Shown piece after piece: positions 34,937 to 47,129 of a DNA stretch of 64,000 nt (positions are counted from its first letter, which is position 1; every line of letters begins with the position of its first letter). The translations under genes and the position numbers were made by a program. Origin of the DNA: Aphrocallistes beatrix (taxonomy: Eukaryota; Porifera; Hexactinellida; Sceptrulophora; Aphrocallistidae); assembly GCA_963281255.1 (NCBI GenBank), contig OY725490.1:496001-560000 (forward strand), written 5' to 3'. The notes under the pieces were generated by a model. The model was not told the origin of the DNA and ran no database searches. It saw nothing but the letters and a program-made list of their open reading frames with translations.

Positions 34937-37032
34937 CCTCTTGAGTTAGAAATCTAATTAAAAGGTATTTGTTAGGAAATGTCTGGAATGAGTATACGGT
35001 ATATATTCACATAGGTGGTTTATATGCGTTGTAGATGTGGCAAGGTTAAAAAAGGATATCAGAATGTATAATGAAGGTATTTCGTTTTTAAATAATTGGC
35101 AAAATTGATTTTCGGATATCAGATCAGCATGCAATAAGCTAATATAATTTGTCGAATGTTGAACTTTCTAACCAATAAAACCCTTTACAGTGAAGAACTG
35201 AGAATAGCATATACTGTAGTGGACAAAACATAACCTGAATAATTTACTATGAAGAATGTTCGACTCATTGGCGATGCCTCATTTCAAGAGATTCATAAAC
35301 TTTATTCGAATAATTACCCATGTTTTATATATATATATATATATATAACTTTTTTTTTCTTGCACCTTGTTGCTATGTGCAGTACAAGAAATTAACGGTT
35401 ATTAATTACAACCAATCAAACAGGATGTTTTCACTATTATATTTCAATTTTGTCCTCTTCGTAAACAGCTCTAGAGTTCATATAGCTCAAAAAGTCCCTG
35501 ATTAGGTATCATTCCATAATATCGTGTGACAGTAGTCATCTAGGTGCATAGTACTAACCAATAGACATATGCATCTACTCGTCTAAATAGTGCTGACGTA
35601 GCATCACGTTCTATTAGTGACTTTATTGGTGATATAACTATTTCAGTTAGTAAATAGTTTAATGTAGTGATATTATTTTGAAATATTAATCAAGTTTGAG
35701 ATAAGTTTGGCACATTAATATTATGCATTCTGATAGTATAGTAATATATAAGTTTAGTAATTTTTAATGTGCTTCCTATAGTATTAGTATAGTAGCATAG
35801 TTACTATACTAATAGTATAGGATGCATAGTACTAAAATGAGGATGTTCCAGCCGGCCGACCGTCTGAAATTCGCGTCCTGACCGGAGTTTAAGAGATATC
35901 GTCTTGAAATTTTGAGGTGCAAAGTGATATGGAGATGTGCACCTCGGCATACGATTTTTGATTTATGCTGAATCAGCATGATGACACAGCATTTTGTCAC
36001 TTTTACCATTTTTCCTATATTAGCCAAAGTATAAATAGTAGAAACTTGATATTGATATGGAAGGTAGGCAATGGAGTGAATCTAGGATTAAGTTCGAAGA
36101 TCTATGCGAAATGTTCACACCTCGCCGAGATAGGTGACAAAATGTGCTGACCAATCAAATTCGATTATTTTATAATGCAAATACATTGGAATAAAATAGT
36201 AGTGACTTATGCATACAATCAAAGGAACTATTTGTGAGTGAAATTCATTGGTTCATGTGACAACCAATCAATTATCAGCCTTTTATAATGCCATTCACAC
36301 GATTCTATTTCATATAAATGATTGAATACTGCTATTTTGAGTCTATAATTTGATTGTTAACAACAATTAAAGTGTGTTATATGTTAGGATCAATCAATTC
36401 GATCATAAAATAACTTTTAACGACATGACTGGAATTGATTATTTAAGTATAATAAAGGTGACTTATGAGATTTGGAAGCACACTTCCATCCCGTCTGTGG
36501 GGGGTTTTTAGTCCAGCATAATGCACATGCTCCAATTTTACGATATAATATCAATGCCATGGTAGTGCTCAATTGGTATTGTTATTGTCTGCTAAAAGCA
36601 GGGATTTGATTGGAGCAAACTACAGTTTATATCTCTCAATTTCAACCAATCAAGTATTGGCTATTGTAATTGATATTTTCCTACAATTATACACAACTCG
36701 AAACTAAGAGGAATTAGATTTGATTTTCTTTCACTTAATTGAAGTCTAAATAAATACACACTTCCATTCACCTGGAAAGAGGAGAAAAGCTCTTCTTCAG
36801 TCACAGCATTGTAGAACTAGTCAAGCTGTATTCGACTTTTAATCTGCTGTTTAAAATCACCTCTGATTTTCACTCTGGATTCCTTGTTGTGGAGTAACTT
36901 CGTTTGTTTGCTTCATATAAAAGTAATTAATTGCAAAATAAGTAAACGACAACAAGAAAAATACCTTTGTGATTGTAAGTATGTACTGGTACGGCTGTCT
37001 GTTATGACATCAAAAAATCAATTGGTTTCTGT
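34937..37032 (-). repeat. Family A upstream module, copy 4, with insertion
   Basis: Inverted match to 8330-9786, split by about 700 bases (roughly 35770-36505) that include dispersed repeat copy 2. A TA run lies at 35326-35347. A short stem (CTATAGTATTAGTATAGTA and its partner) is at about 35778-35823. Confidence 0.7.
36075..36470. repeat. Dispersed ~380-bp repeat, copy 2
   Basis: Inverted match to 28905-29285. It lies within the family A upstream module of copy 4 only, so it was inserted there after duplication. Confidence 0.75.
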
Positions 37033-37524
37033 CAGGGTTGGGTTTTGTCCGTCCAAAACAGGTTTTGGACAGGGCAGTGGACAAAACCTGGTTTTAACCG
37101 GTTAAAACCGGACAAAACTGGACAAAACCTAATAGAAACTGTAAATCATTGCAGTGGGTACGAAACAGTTTAGGATAGAAAGAGAGCGAGGACAATGAAT
37201 GGATTTTCTTGCTAACGCCTGTTTATTACCATAACTATATTTTGTATTCGATTTATCATGGAAGACACGAACAACACTTGGACAAAACCTGGACAAAACT
37301 TGGACAAAACTTGGATATAACTTGGACAAAACTTGGACAAAACCTGGACAAAACTTGGACAAAACCTGGACAAAACTTCAAACGACAAAACCGTTAATGA
37401 GGAATATGAATTAAATTTTGAGGTTTTGTCCAGTTTTGTCCACCCAAGAGGTTTTGGACAGGACGGTTTTAACCTGGTTAAAACCACTAGGTTTTGTCCA
37501 AGTGGACAAAACCTGCCAACCCTG
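37033..37524. mobile_element. hAT-type MITE with internal minisatellite, 492 bp
   Basis: Termini CAGGGTTGG and CCAACCCTG, perfect 8-bp duplication GTTTCTGT (37025-37032 and 37525-37532). The empty site is seen on the other strand near 11930-11940. Subterminal GGTTTTGTCC motifs recur in both orientations, and 37276-37379 is a tandem array of TTGGACAAAAC units. Confidence 0.88.
37276..37379. repeat. 11-bp minisatellite TTGGACAAAAC
   Basis: About nine to ten copies, with TTGGAC and CTGGAC variants alternating. It lies inside the MITE at 37033-37524. Confidence 0.95.
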
Positions 37525-37623
37525 GTTTCTGTGGCTTTTATGTAGGTTTCTGTGGGGTTTTCTGTGTGTATTCCCATATGGGATGGGAATAGGAATGACT
37601 TTAAGCCTATGGGTATCCCCTAA

Positions 37624-37767
37624 CAGGGTTTCTTTCAGGATTTTATGTAAGGTGGGCAAATGAAGGTTTGCAGAACTATAGGGGGGGCATGGCCATTTTC
37701 AATCATACACTTAAGTCATTTCCAAGGTAGGGCAAATGCCCCCCCGCCCCCCCTGAAAGAAACCCTG
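37624..37767. mobile_element. hAT-like MITE, 144 bp
   Basis: Inverted ends CAGGGTTTCTTTCAGG and CCTGAAAGAAACCCTG, with long G and C runs inside. No clean 8-bp duplication. The paralogous sequence at about 11800-11810 lacks the insert. Confidence 0.75.
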
Positions 37768-38615
37768 CCTAATGTGGGTTTGTGTGGGTTTTCCTCGGGA
37801 TTGGGATGGGTATTGAAATTATATTCCCAAGGCAACCCTGCTTAGATGACAATGATGTAGATATACAATGAGTTGCTCATAAATGTACATGCAGTATATG
37901 AACCTACCATTCCTCTGATTGGTATTTTAACGAGGCCAACAATCCCAATATGTGGACCGACATTTCAACATTTCAATTGTCCAAGTACTTTTATATAATT
38001 TTACATTTAGATATCTTCATAATTATTCCAATTCTTAAAAGAACCTGATATTGTACAATTTGTACAGTCATCTGTAATAACACTACCAGTAGATGAAGTG
38101 CTTAGAGTATGCCACAATGAAATTCTTCAAAATTACTAGAATGTTCTTATGAATAAAAACTTTTAGAAAGTTGAGTTTGAACATAAACAAGACAGTCATG
38201 TAATTATGTACTATAATTACTGAGCAAGTGTAATTAACCCAGAACGCAAAACTAGCATTGAAATTAACCAAATTATATCTGTGTTTCTTTGATTGTCCAG
38301 CTGTTTCAATCATTTTTCTTTGTTTTAAATTTAAGAAAAGTTAAAAAAATTGCCTACATATTTTGAAGTAAATTTCAGCCTATATCCTCTTAATTTGATC
38401 AGAACCCTCTAGTAGACAATGTTTTCATAAAATTCTTGACCTTTGATTGGTTGAAGCATTATTATAGTATCTAGTCATATATTAATTCTCAAAATTATCG
38501 CAGTAAGGTTTCTAGTCCTTAGGTATTTTTAATTATCAGAATGCACGCACATTAATAATGTAAAAGTAAACAACTGAATGAATCTAAACAAAAGGAACAG
38601 CAAATCAATGGTTTA
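37768..38615 (-). repeat. Family A downstream module, copy 5
   Basis: Minisatellite end followed by about 600 bases that match 11126-11690 in inverted orientation. No gene. Confidence 0.65.
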
Positions 38616-39491
38616 TCAAGAAAATACAATCAATGGAGTCTCACAATTGCGAGACAAAACAACTAATTTCTGATTGCTAGTTAAAGCTATTCCTTGAGGA
38701 GAATGGAATAGTCCCGATTCACGAAAATTGTCGCCTATTGTGTATAGCAATGTGCCTTTTTGCGAAAATATCCCAACATAATGAGCTAAAGCATCAGTGA
38801 TAGCTAAATTCTCGTCAGCGTCAAAGCAAAAGAAGAGAGGATTAGAAAGCTGCATTCCGATATTCCCACAGGTAGCGAAGGAACGTGATTTCTCACCAGC
38901 GAGTGTGAAAACGTGGATATAAGGAGAATCAACGCAAAGTACAAACACTTCTTTTGATGTGAGATTAACGTCACGAGGTTGCTTCATGGAACTGTGCGAG
39001 ATATGACGTTGGTACTGCAAACGAGCATTCAAGATTTGAATTCGGTGGTTGAACCGATCTGCCACAAAGATGTCTCCCTCCAGAGAGACTGCCAGCTTTC
39101 TCGGTTGTTTGAACAGTCCAACACCAGACCCTTTCCCAGCACTGCGATGGAGGTACTGAACGTTTTCCTTTAGAAACCTGAAATGGAATACGGAATGTTT
39201 CCATGTGTCAGTCATGTAGATGTTGTCCTTATATATCGCAATACCCCATGGACTTCTCAAATGTGGATTTGAGATTTTTTTTAAGAACACGCCTGCTTCT
39301 GTGAAGACCGAGATATGGGGCGGCCTTTGTACTGCGACAAATATGTAGTTGGTTCTAGGATCGACTGCTATACCTCTACACCCCTCAAACGTCCTAAAGC
39401 CTATATCTCCTATGGTCAAATGTTGATACATGTTGAAGTAATGCGCCTCACTGCTGTCTAGTGACCCTTCAGGAAATCGAACGATGGCCAT
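38616..39491 (-). CDS. Six-bladed NHL propeller, family A copy 5
   Basis: Intact, 291 codons, same start context. Six blades: CRGIAVDPRTNYIFVA, SPWGIAIYKDNIYMTD, QPRKLAVSLEGDIFVAD, QPRDVNLTSKEVFVLC, LFFCFDADENLAITD and SPQGIALTSNQKLVVL. The last blade and 3' flank resemble copy 1 (9787), so copies 1 and 5 form the outer mirror pair and copies 3 and 4 the inner pair. No signal peptide or accessory domain. Confidence 0.85.
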   Translation of the reverse strand: MAIVRFPEGSLDSSEAHYFNMYQHLTIGDIGFRTFEGCRGIAVDPRTNYIFVAVQRPPHISVFTEAGVFLKKISNPHLRSPWGIAIYKDNIYMTDTWKHSVFHFRFLKENVQYLHRSAGKGSGVGLFKQPRKLAVSLEGDIFVADRFNHRIQILNARLQYQRHISHSSMKQPRDVNLTSKEVFVLCVDSPYIHVFTLAGEKSRSFATCGNIGMQLSNPLFFCFDADENLAITDALAHYVGIFSQKGTLLYTIGDNFRESGLFHSPQGIALTSNQKLVVLSRNCETPLIVFS

Positions 39492-41060
39492 CCTCTTGAG
39501 TTAGAATCTAATTAAAAGATATTTTTTAGGAAATGTCTCAATTGAGTATATTCTATCTATTCAGGTGATTGATATGTGTTAAATGTGGCAAGGTTAAGAG
39601 AGGAAATCATTTATGAAATTCAATTTGATCTGTGTGGATTTGGAAATTCTAATGAATCATTAGAATTCACTTTAATGGAATAAATTCCTCGAATGGCAGA
39701 TACAACAAAGTCGGTGTTCTGTCCATTTTATATCATAATCTTGGCGACAAAAAAACAGCGGATAAAAAAATCTCACAATTATGTAATAGAGTTATTACTA
39801 CTAATAAAACAATTATTATAGACCTTGTGTATGTATGGCGAAGCGATTTTATTTTTAGTAAATAATTGGCAAAATTGAATAAGCAAATATAATATGTCGA
39901 ATATATGGGACTTTCTGACCAATCAAAACTTTACAGAATTTACTATGCAGAATTTTTTACTCATTGTAGCTTGCGGCAATGTCTCATTTCACTGGAAATA
40001 CTTTAACTTTATTTGAATTTTTATTCATGTTATATATATGACATTTTTCTTCTTACACCTTGTTGTTATGGGGAATACAAGAAATTAACGGTTATTAATT
40101 ACAACCAATCAAGCAGGATGTTTTCACTATTATATTTCAATTTTTGTCCTCTTCGTAAACAGCTCTAGAGTTCATATAATGCTCAACAAGTCTCTAATTG
40201 CGTATAATTCTTTAATATCGTGTGTCCAGTAGTCATTTAAGTGCAAAAAACTAACCAATAGACATGCATCTACTCGTCTAAATAGTGCTGACGTAGCCTC
40301 ACGTTCTATTAGTGACTTTATTGATGATATAGCTATTTCAGTTAGTAAATAGTGTAAAGTATCGTTATTTAGAAATATTAATAAGTTTGGGAGAAGTTTG
40401 GCACATTAATATTATACATTCTGATAGTATAGTAATATATAAGTTAGAGATATAGTAATGTTTCTGTGCAGCATAATGCATATGCTTCAATATTATGATG
40501 TAATATCAATGCCATGGTAGTGCTCAATTAAGTGTTATTGTCTACTAAAAGCAGGGATTTTATTGGAGCAAAATATTTCATGTCTCTCAATTTCAACCAA
40601 TCAAGTCTTGGCTATTGTAATTGATATTTTCCTACTAAGTAGTACTATACACCAACTCGTAACTGAGAGGAATTAGATTCGATTTTCTTTCAATTGATGG
40701 AAGTCTAAATAAATTCACACTTCTACTCACCCTGGAGGCTTGGTAAGAGGAGAATAGCTCTTCATCTGTCACAGCATTGAAGAACTAGAAAAGTTGTATT
40801 TGATTTCCAATCTGCTGTTTACTATATAATCTATTCACCTCAGATTTTTATCCTGGATTCCTTGTTGTAGAGCAACTTAACTTCGTTTGTCTGCTTTATA
40901 CAAAAGTAAATAATAGCAAAATTTGTAAACAACAACAAGAAAACATACCTTTGTGACTTGTAAGTATGTACTGGTACGGCTGTCTGAGTTATGACATCAA
41001 AATTCAATCCATGGTCGAACTGTCTCAAACTTCATAATGGAACAGATGCGTAGTCTGGAT
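39492..41060 (-). repeat. Family A upstream module, copy 5
   Basis: Inverted match to the module at 8300-9786 over nearly its full length, ending near 41060 (GGAACAGATGCG). Confidence 0.75.
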
Positions 41061-41731
41061 TTTATTTGTTAGCTTCAATGGTATACAAATCAATAGATAC
41101 ACAGACAGATAAACAAACAAATATTGATTCGGCATAACATGGAAAAAATCTAATGGACGAATTATACCAACATTGGTCCTTGAATTTTTCATCAATTAGT
41201 ATTGTAGAGATCTGCACATAGATGCAACTCTTATAAAATCCCGTTATATTTTCTCAAATGAAAAGTATTGAATGCTGGTAGAGATACATTTAAACGTATG
41301 AGCATGAATTCTACAGAATAACATTTCGGTTTCTAAAATAATAATGAAAATACTTTCCACATATAAAGAATGAATTCAAATCTTAACATGTTCATTCCTC
41401 TATCTCAGTGGTTCCCAACCTGGGATCCATGGACCCCATAGTGGTCCATAGAAGATATCAGGGGTCCACATGATTCAAAATTTAGTGTTACGGTTAATAG
41501 GATGGGGTCCATAGAATATAAGAAAATTGCTATGTCTGGTGTCTACAGCCAAAAAAAGTTGAAGCCGCTGCGCAATCTTAATCGAAAGATTTAAAGTGAT
41601 ATTCCTAACTGAAAAATAAAAATAAAATTTCCATTATTATATCCAGTACGTAAAAATAATAAAAACAAAATAAAAATTCTTAAAAAGAAAATATTTGCAA
41701 AAAGAAAAAAAATTTAGAGACAACAGCGAAT
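41061..41731. other. Spacer with a hAT-type terminus
   Basis: CAGTGGTTCCCAACCTGGGA at 41406 is a typical hAT-type end; repeated GGGTCCA and GGTCCAT motifs follow to about 41530. The other end was not found. No gene. Confidence 0.5.
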
Positions 41732-42147
41732 TTAAGATTTGAAGTTAGAGCAATTCCACATGGATGAAAAATGTCTCCAGCTTGTTAAACCTTTCTCTCC
41801 TAAAGAGTGTAGGAAAGTTCCTTCTTTTGAGAATACACGTATATTTATTTTGTGAGATTCCATATTGCTGATAATTAAACTCCCATTCGGATGCAGACAG
41901 AAGGAATAATATGTATTAACAAGCATTTCTAAAGGATCACGAGTTATTATAGAGCGCAAGTTATCCCCGAAGTATGGCTATTTTAGGACTTCTATTTTCA
42001 GAACTCAGCACAAATACTTCCTCTGATGTCACCTTGACGCCAAAAGGTCTTGTCATTGAGTGGTGTGAGATGTGTCTCTGGTAGTTCATGTCCTTATCCA
42101 GTATGTGGATACGCTTGTTTAGATGATCAGTGATGAAGAAATCTCCG
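41732..42147 (-). pseudogene. NHL gene fragment next to assembly gap
   Basis: Reading from the gap: GDFFITDHLNKRIHILD, then HISHHSMTRPFGVKVTSEEV, a blade pair like family A blades three and four. A stop and frame change follow near 41970, then an in-frame later part (SFCLHPNGSLIISNMESHK, then VFSKEGTFLHSLGE). The 5' half is hidden by the N run. The frame break suggests a pseudogene, but the gap leaves this open. Confidence 0.65.
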
Positions 42148-42347
42148 NNNNNNNNNNNNNNNNNNNNNNNNNNNNNNNNNNNNNNNNNNNNNNNNNNNNN
42201 NNNNNNNNNNNNNNNNNNNNNNNNNNNNNNNNNNNNNNNNNNNNNNNNNNNNNNNNNNNNNNNNNNNNNNNNNNNNNNNNNNNNNNNNNNNNNNNNNNNN
42301 NNNNNNNNNNNNNNNNNNNNNNNNNNNNNNNNNNNNNNNNNNNNNNN
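42148..42347. other. Assembly gap (200 N)
   Basis: Exactly 200 unknown bases, a placeholder size. It falls inside the NHL fragment, so its true length and content are unknown. Confidence 1.
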
Positions 42348-42415
42348 TAAAAGAAAATCTTATCTACTTCTCTAGCAAAAGAGAGCCACAACCCTAGTAC
42401 TACCAGATTATGATC

Positions 42416-42700
42416 ACTTCTTCCACAAACAGCTGATACAGTGACACATGCTCCTCTGATGACGTCAGAGACTACTCGTGAGTATCCTAAAGTATGTTGA
42501 CACGGTAACAGAGTAGGAGACTATTTTGTGAGTGCTGTAGGATCAGGAATAGAGAAATCGATACTAACAGTGGTAACGATGCCATTCCTGGGATAGAAGT
42601 GTGATGTAGTTATGTAACCTTAGTTCTAAATGGAAGTAATGGTAATCCGGTATAAATACAAATAGTAGATAGAGATCAAAGTATAATTAGGAACTAAATA
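42416..42700 (-). repeat. Family B downstream module with CRE-like site
   Basis: Conserved 3' flank (AACAGCTGATACAGTGACA, then TGACGTCA at 42460-42467, then GAGTAGGAGACTAT). Found also at 46190-46400 (inverted), 51655-51740 and 55205-55400. Non-coding. Confidence 0.75.
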
Positions 42701-42732
42701 CAAACAAAAAAAAATAGTGACAGAAAACACAC

Positions 42733-43577
42733 CTATAGATGAGAAAATATTTGAAGTCTATAGTTATAGTTATAGGATACAGCAACTAAGTCTAGATTTG
42801 AAGCTAAAGCTAATCCTTGAGGGCAATTAAACATTCCACCTTGGTGTCCATATTCCCCTATCGTGTGGAGTAGAGATCCTTCATTTGAGAATGTTTTGAT
42901 CCGGTGATCCCCGTATTCGCTGATTAATAGATTCTTTTTGGTGTCAAGACAGAAGAAGAGGGGTCTAGATACTTGCATTCCTTCACCACGAGTTATTAGA
43001 GAGCGTGTCTTATGTCCGGTATGAGTAAATACATGCACACAAGGAGAATCCTCTGGAGTAATGACGTACATTTCTTCTGGCGTTAATTTTACGTCCCAAG
43101 GTTTGTGCATGGATGGATGTTTCACCTCTCTTATCGGATGCAGAGAGCTATCTAGGATTTGGATTCTGTTGTTGCTTGTATCAGCTATGTATACATTTCC
43201 ATTAGTAGAGATGGAAAGTTGGCAGGGTTCATCAAACTCTCCGATATCAGACCCTCTGCTTCCTAGCCTAGCCACTAGACGGAACTCAGCCTCTATCTTC
43301 AAGTGGAACACAGCGTGTAACACCCAGTCCGTTAAATACAGGTTGTTCCCGCGTATGGCGATACCCCATAATGCTTTCATGTGCTCGTGAGTGTAGCTGT
43401 TTAAAAACTCACCAGACTCTGAGTATACAGACACTCTCGCAAAATATCCAAATATATCACCCTCGGCGACATAAATGTGGTTAGTAGCTGACTCTATTGC
43501 GACACCATGAGGCCACCTCTCTTCGCAACAGCTGTTAAGTGGTCCACGGGGTGTGGGTCGGGAAATGCTACTGCCAT
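42733..43577 (-). pseudogene. NHL propeller, family B, 5' deletion
   Basis: Starts at ATG 43577 (MAVAFPDPHPVDHLTAVAKRG). A deletion of about 25 bases near 43511-43516, relative to the copy at 45206, then shifts the frame. From 43434 the frame is open for 233 codons with five good blades (LWGIAIRGNNLYLTDW, EPCQLSISTNGNVYIAD, KPWDVKLTPEEMYVIT, LFFCLDTKKNLLISE, CPQGLALASNLDLVAV). A protein starting at an internal codon cannot be excluded, but it would lack blade one. Confidence 0.75.
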
Positions 43578-45205
43578 TCTACTGAACTTGGAATATGGTA
43601 ATATAATAGTATGGTAAATGAGTACAAGTCTCTTAAGCATATTTTATATTGGGACAGTGCACCAGTTACTCAGAGATCAGGTTACGAATGGTCATAGTTA
43701 ACAATTCCATTATATTTTAATATTACTTTGTGCATTCAAATGTTCTCATTCCAGATTTGTATATCAAAAGAGTGTGAAAAATGGATATTTTCGATTTGAA
43801 GATTCAATTCATTAGGGGATCAACTTCCAATTTATATATTGCTTTACTTTGATCGGACAATTATTGTCGTTCCTACATTAGATTTTTACACATCGGTTTA
43901 GAGTAGCGTCGAGAATTTGAATTTCCCATTGAAAATGGCTTAAAGCTAAATTTAGAAAATAGAAATTATGAAAATCATGGCACAATATCATTAAAAGGTT
44001 AAATAATTAAAAATCAATGTGAGAAGTAAACAGGAGGTGTTCGGTAGAATTGATTGTGATAAAAAATATCATGCCACTCTGCTGTAGTCTAGGATTACAC
44101 TCATTCATGGTGTCTGTAATGTGAAAGATTGTCATACAGAAATACAGACAGCATGAATTTGATTGGTTAGAGCTTGACATCACTGAAGTTAGTATAAATT
44201 CGATAGGTTAGTTTGGATTGCGACTCAACATTTTGGTCTTTCAATCAACTTGAATATTGTATGCAGACTTACAAGTAGTGTCTAGTTTTGCTTACTACAA
44301 CCTTGTGGCTCAATGTGTTTTATCGCAACTTGATAACCTTCGCTTCAAAATTACGGATAATCCATGGAACACTTAATATTATTGATTGTCGACTCTCCTA
44401 CTCGGGTCTTTAAACTCGGGTCCATTGTGTATTATTGAGATCTCGTAATCCACTCAAGATAGACATAATTATAGAAGCCTGGGATTTTAATGAAATGTGT
44501 ATACAGTCGAAACCGGTTTTTTCTTATTATTTCTTTGCAGGTTCAAACAGTCAAGAAAAACCCGATGGAAATTAATATATACGGTATTTGGAATTTTTAA
44601 CATAATCAGGATTCTGAAGTAGTAAGAAAAAACGATAAGTAAGGATAAACAGGAGTGAAAAAAAACCGATTTTGACTGTATTAATATATCTCACACATGA
44701 TAATACTAGTATTAAAAAATTCCAAAATACGTCTTCGTTTAACACTCACATTGGTTATAAATTATTTAACTTCTTGATGATCTTATTGTGTGATAATCAA
44801 AATTTTTATTTTCCAGATTTAGTTTTAGGCCATTTTTAATGGGATGATTCAAATTTTCAACGCTAGCCTAATCCGATGCGCAAAAGTCAAATGTAAGAAC
44901 CACAATAATTGTACGATCAAACTAAACAGATAAATACATTGGAAGATAATCTCCTTAGGAATATAATAGACAAATCTAAAATATCCTTTTTCACTATTCT
45001 TTGAGATGCAGATCTGGAATAAAAACTTGTGGAATAAAAACTTGTTGAATTCCAACTAATATTAAAATAGAATAGAATTGTTAATTATGACCATTCGTAA
45101 CCTGATCTCTGAGTTACTGATGCACTGACCCAATATAAAATATGTTTACGAGACTTTTGTTCATTTGTAATACTATTATATGCCCAATCTACCAAGTTGA
45201 GTAGA
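43578..45205. other. Shared intergenic region of a divergent gene pair
   Basis: The two ends are inverted copies of each other (GATCAGGTTACGAATGGTCA near 43675 and its complement near 45090), so the loci at 42733 and 45206 duplicated with their upstream sequence. 43740-43950 also resembles 60880-61085 upstream of the intact copy. A MITE is at 44504. No gene. Confidence 0.6.
44504..44677. mobile_element. Pogo/mariner-type MITE, 174 bp
   Basis: Inverted ends CAGTCGAAACCGGTTTTTTC and AAAACCGATTTTGACTG with TA at both flanks (44502-44503, 44678-44679). Confidence 0.82.
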
Positions 45206-46078
45206 ATGACTGTAGTATTTCCCGACCCACATCCCGTGGACCACTTAACAGCAGTTGCGAAGAGAGGCAAAGCTCCTGGCGAGCTCTGGATTCCTCATGG
45301 TGTCGCAATAGATTTAGTCACTAACCACATTTACGTCGCCGAGGGAGATATATTTCCTAATTTCGCCAGAGTGTCGATATTTTCAGAGTCTGGAGAGTAC
45401 CTGAACAGCTACATATACTCACGAACACTTGAAAGCATTATGGGGTATCGCCATACACGGGGACAACGTGTATGTAACGGACTGGGTGGTACACGCTGTG
45501 TTCCACTTGAAAATAGAGGCTAACTTCCTTATGGTGGCTAGGCTGGGGAGCAGAGGGTCAGGTCTCGCACAGTTTGATGAACCCAGCCAACTTTCCATCT
45601 CTACTAATGGAGATGTATACATATGTTGATACAAACAACGACAGAATCCAAATCCTAGATTACTCTCTAAATCCGATAAGAGAGGTAACACATCCATCTA
45701 TGCACAGACCTCGCGACGTTAAATTAACGACAGAAGATATGTACGTACTTAGTCTAGGAGATTCACCTTGTATGCATGTATTTAATCATACCGGACATAA
45801 GATACACTCTCTAATCACACGTGGCGTTGGAATGCAGGTGGCTGGACCCTCCCTTCTTCTTTCTCGACACCAAAAAGAGTTTAATTATCAGTGACTGGGG
45901 TTCAAACCAGATCAAAATATTCTCAAATGAAGGAACCCTCCTCCATACGATAGGGGAATATGGACACCAAGTAGGAATGTTTGATTTTCCTCAAGGATTA
46001 GCTCTGACTTCAAATCAAAACTTAGTTACTGTGTCCTATAACCCTAACTACGGACTTCAAATATTTTCTTCGCTATAA
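45206..46078 (+). pseudogene. NHL propeller, family B, several frameshifts
   Basis: ATG at 45206 (MTVVFPDPHPVDHLTAVAKR). Frame changes relative to the family are near 45412 (extra ATAT), near 45623 (one extra base) and near 45848. All six blades can be followed across frames, ending LQIFSSL at 46078. It is the divergent partner of 42733-43577 and retains the 25 bases which that copy lost. Confidence 0.85.
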
Positions 46079-46769
46079 GTGTTGCTTATCTTACTGTTTG
46101 TTTGTTACTTGATATTTTCTAATTAAAATGTGTATCTCAGTCTATTTTTTATTTAAACCAAATAAATATTTCGCTTGTGTATGGAACTAAGGTTACATAA
46201 CTACATCCCACTTCTATCACTAGGAATAACATAGTGTAGCACTAATAGTATTGACTTCTCTATTACTGACCCTCAGCACTCACAAACCAATAGTCTCCTA
46301 CTCTGTTATCCTGTCTACGGACTGAGATATTCACGAGTAGTCTCTGACGTCATCAGAGGAGCATGTATTACTGTATCGCCTGTTCGTAAAGGAAGTTCCC
46401 ATGATTTGGATGTAATAGAAATGTCACTCCTTTTGCCTGGAGGATTCTAGAAGGTTCCGTCCTATAGGCCTAGATTCTAAATTGAGCCAAACAAGTGAAT
46501 TTTCCGATAGATATGATTCAAACTCTGGCATTTGTATCACTTGCATTGTTAGAATGGTTTTCTTCAGCAGTTATTTGAGAGAAAAAATAGTTAAAGATGA
46601 TAATATCTTATATACATTATACAAGTTTGCCTTTATACGCTAGATAGATATAGAAATGTTGTAATTTTTATTTATAATTACTTCTGTTATGTATTTGTAA
46701 ACTCAAGTCTGGAATTAAATCGGTGTCCAATTCTGCTAAGGTAGGTAACTCGTCCTGCTAGATATACTG
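46079..46769 (+). repeat. Family B downstream module (plus orientation)
   Basis: 46190-46700 is the inverted match of about 51425-51745, including TGACGTCA at 46345-46352. It shows that the duplication unit extends roughly 650 bases past the gene. No coding sequence. Confidence 0.7.
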
Positions 46770-47095
46770 CAAACACCAACAATAACAAGCGGATAAATAT
46801 CTAAATAGATATAACTGGTTAATGCTAGTTGCTTATACGCACTAACCAAATGAACAAAGTTCTCAATAACAGACACTGTGTCTAGACATATAAAATGTTC
46901 TAATCTCTCTTATCATCAACTATTGCATTGTAAAACTGCACAATGCTGTTACGTATGACTAATTAGGTTGCATAGGAGGAGTTAGTGTTAGCAGTGTAAA
47001 GACATGTGATATCATAACATGTTGTAATTGTGATGGAATAAGGATATAAGATCTTCCATAGATATCCAAGAATGTATGCATTGCTTAACTAAGGT
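46770..47095. repeat. 310-bp direct repeat, copy 1
   Basis: Matches 62567-62880 in the same orientation (e.g. GGTTAATGCTAGTTGCTTAT, GTGATATCATAACATGTTGT). Non-coding, function unknown. Confidence 0.8.
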
Positions 47096-47129
47096 AACCA
47101 GTGAGTAAGATAAATCAGAGGTTTATAAA

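Noticed and set aside
37276-37379. CRISPR-like array
   Set aside because: Units are contiguous 11-mers without spacers, inside a eukaryotic MITE.
37129-37663. Several frames rich in FCPSFVQVLSK or DKTWTKLGQN
   Set aside because: Products of the TTGGACAAAAC minisatellite inside a MITE.
42119-42391. Open frames across the N run
   Set aside because: Unknown bases cannot stop a frame; no information.
45206-46078. Programmed frameshifting as an explanation for broken family B genes
   Set aside because: Shifts differ in size and place between copies (4 extra, 1 extra, 7 missing, 25 missing) and no shared slippery site is seen.
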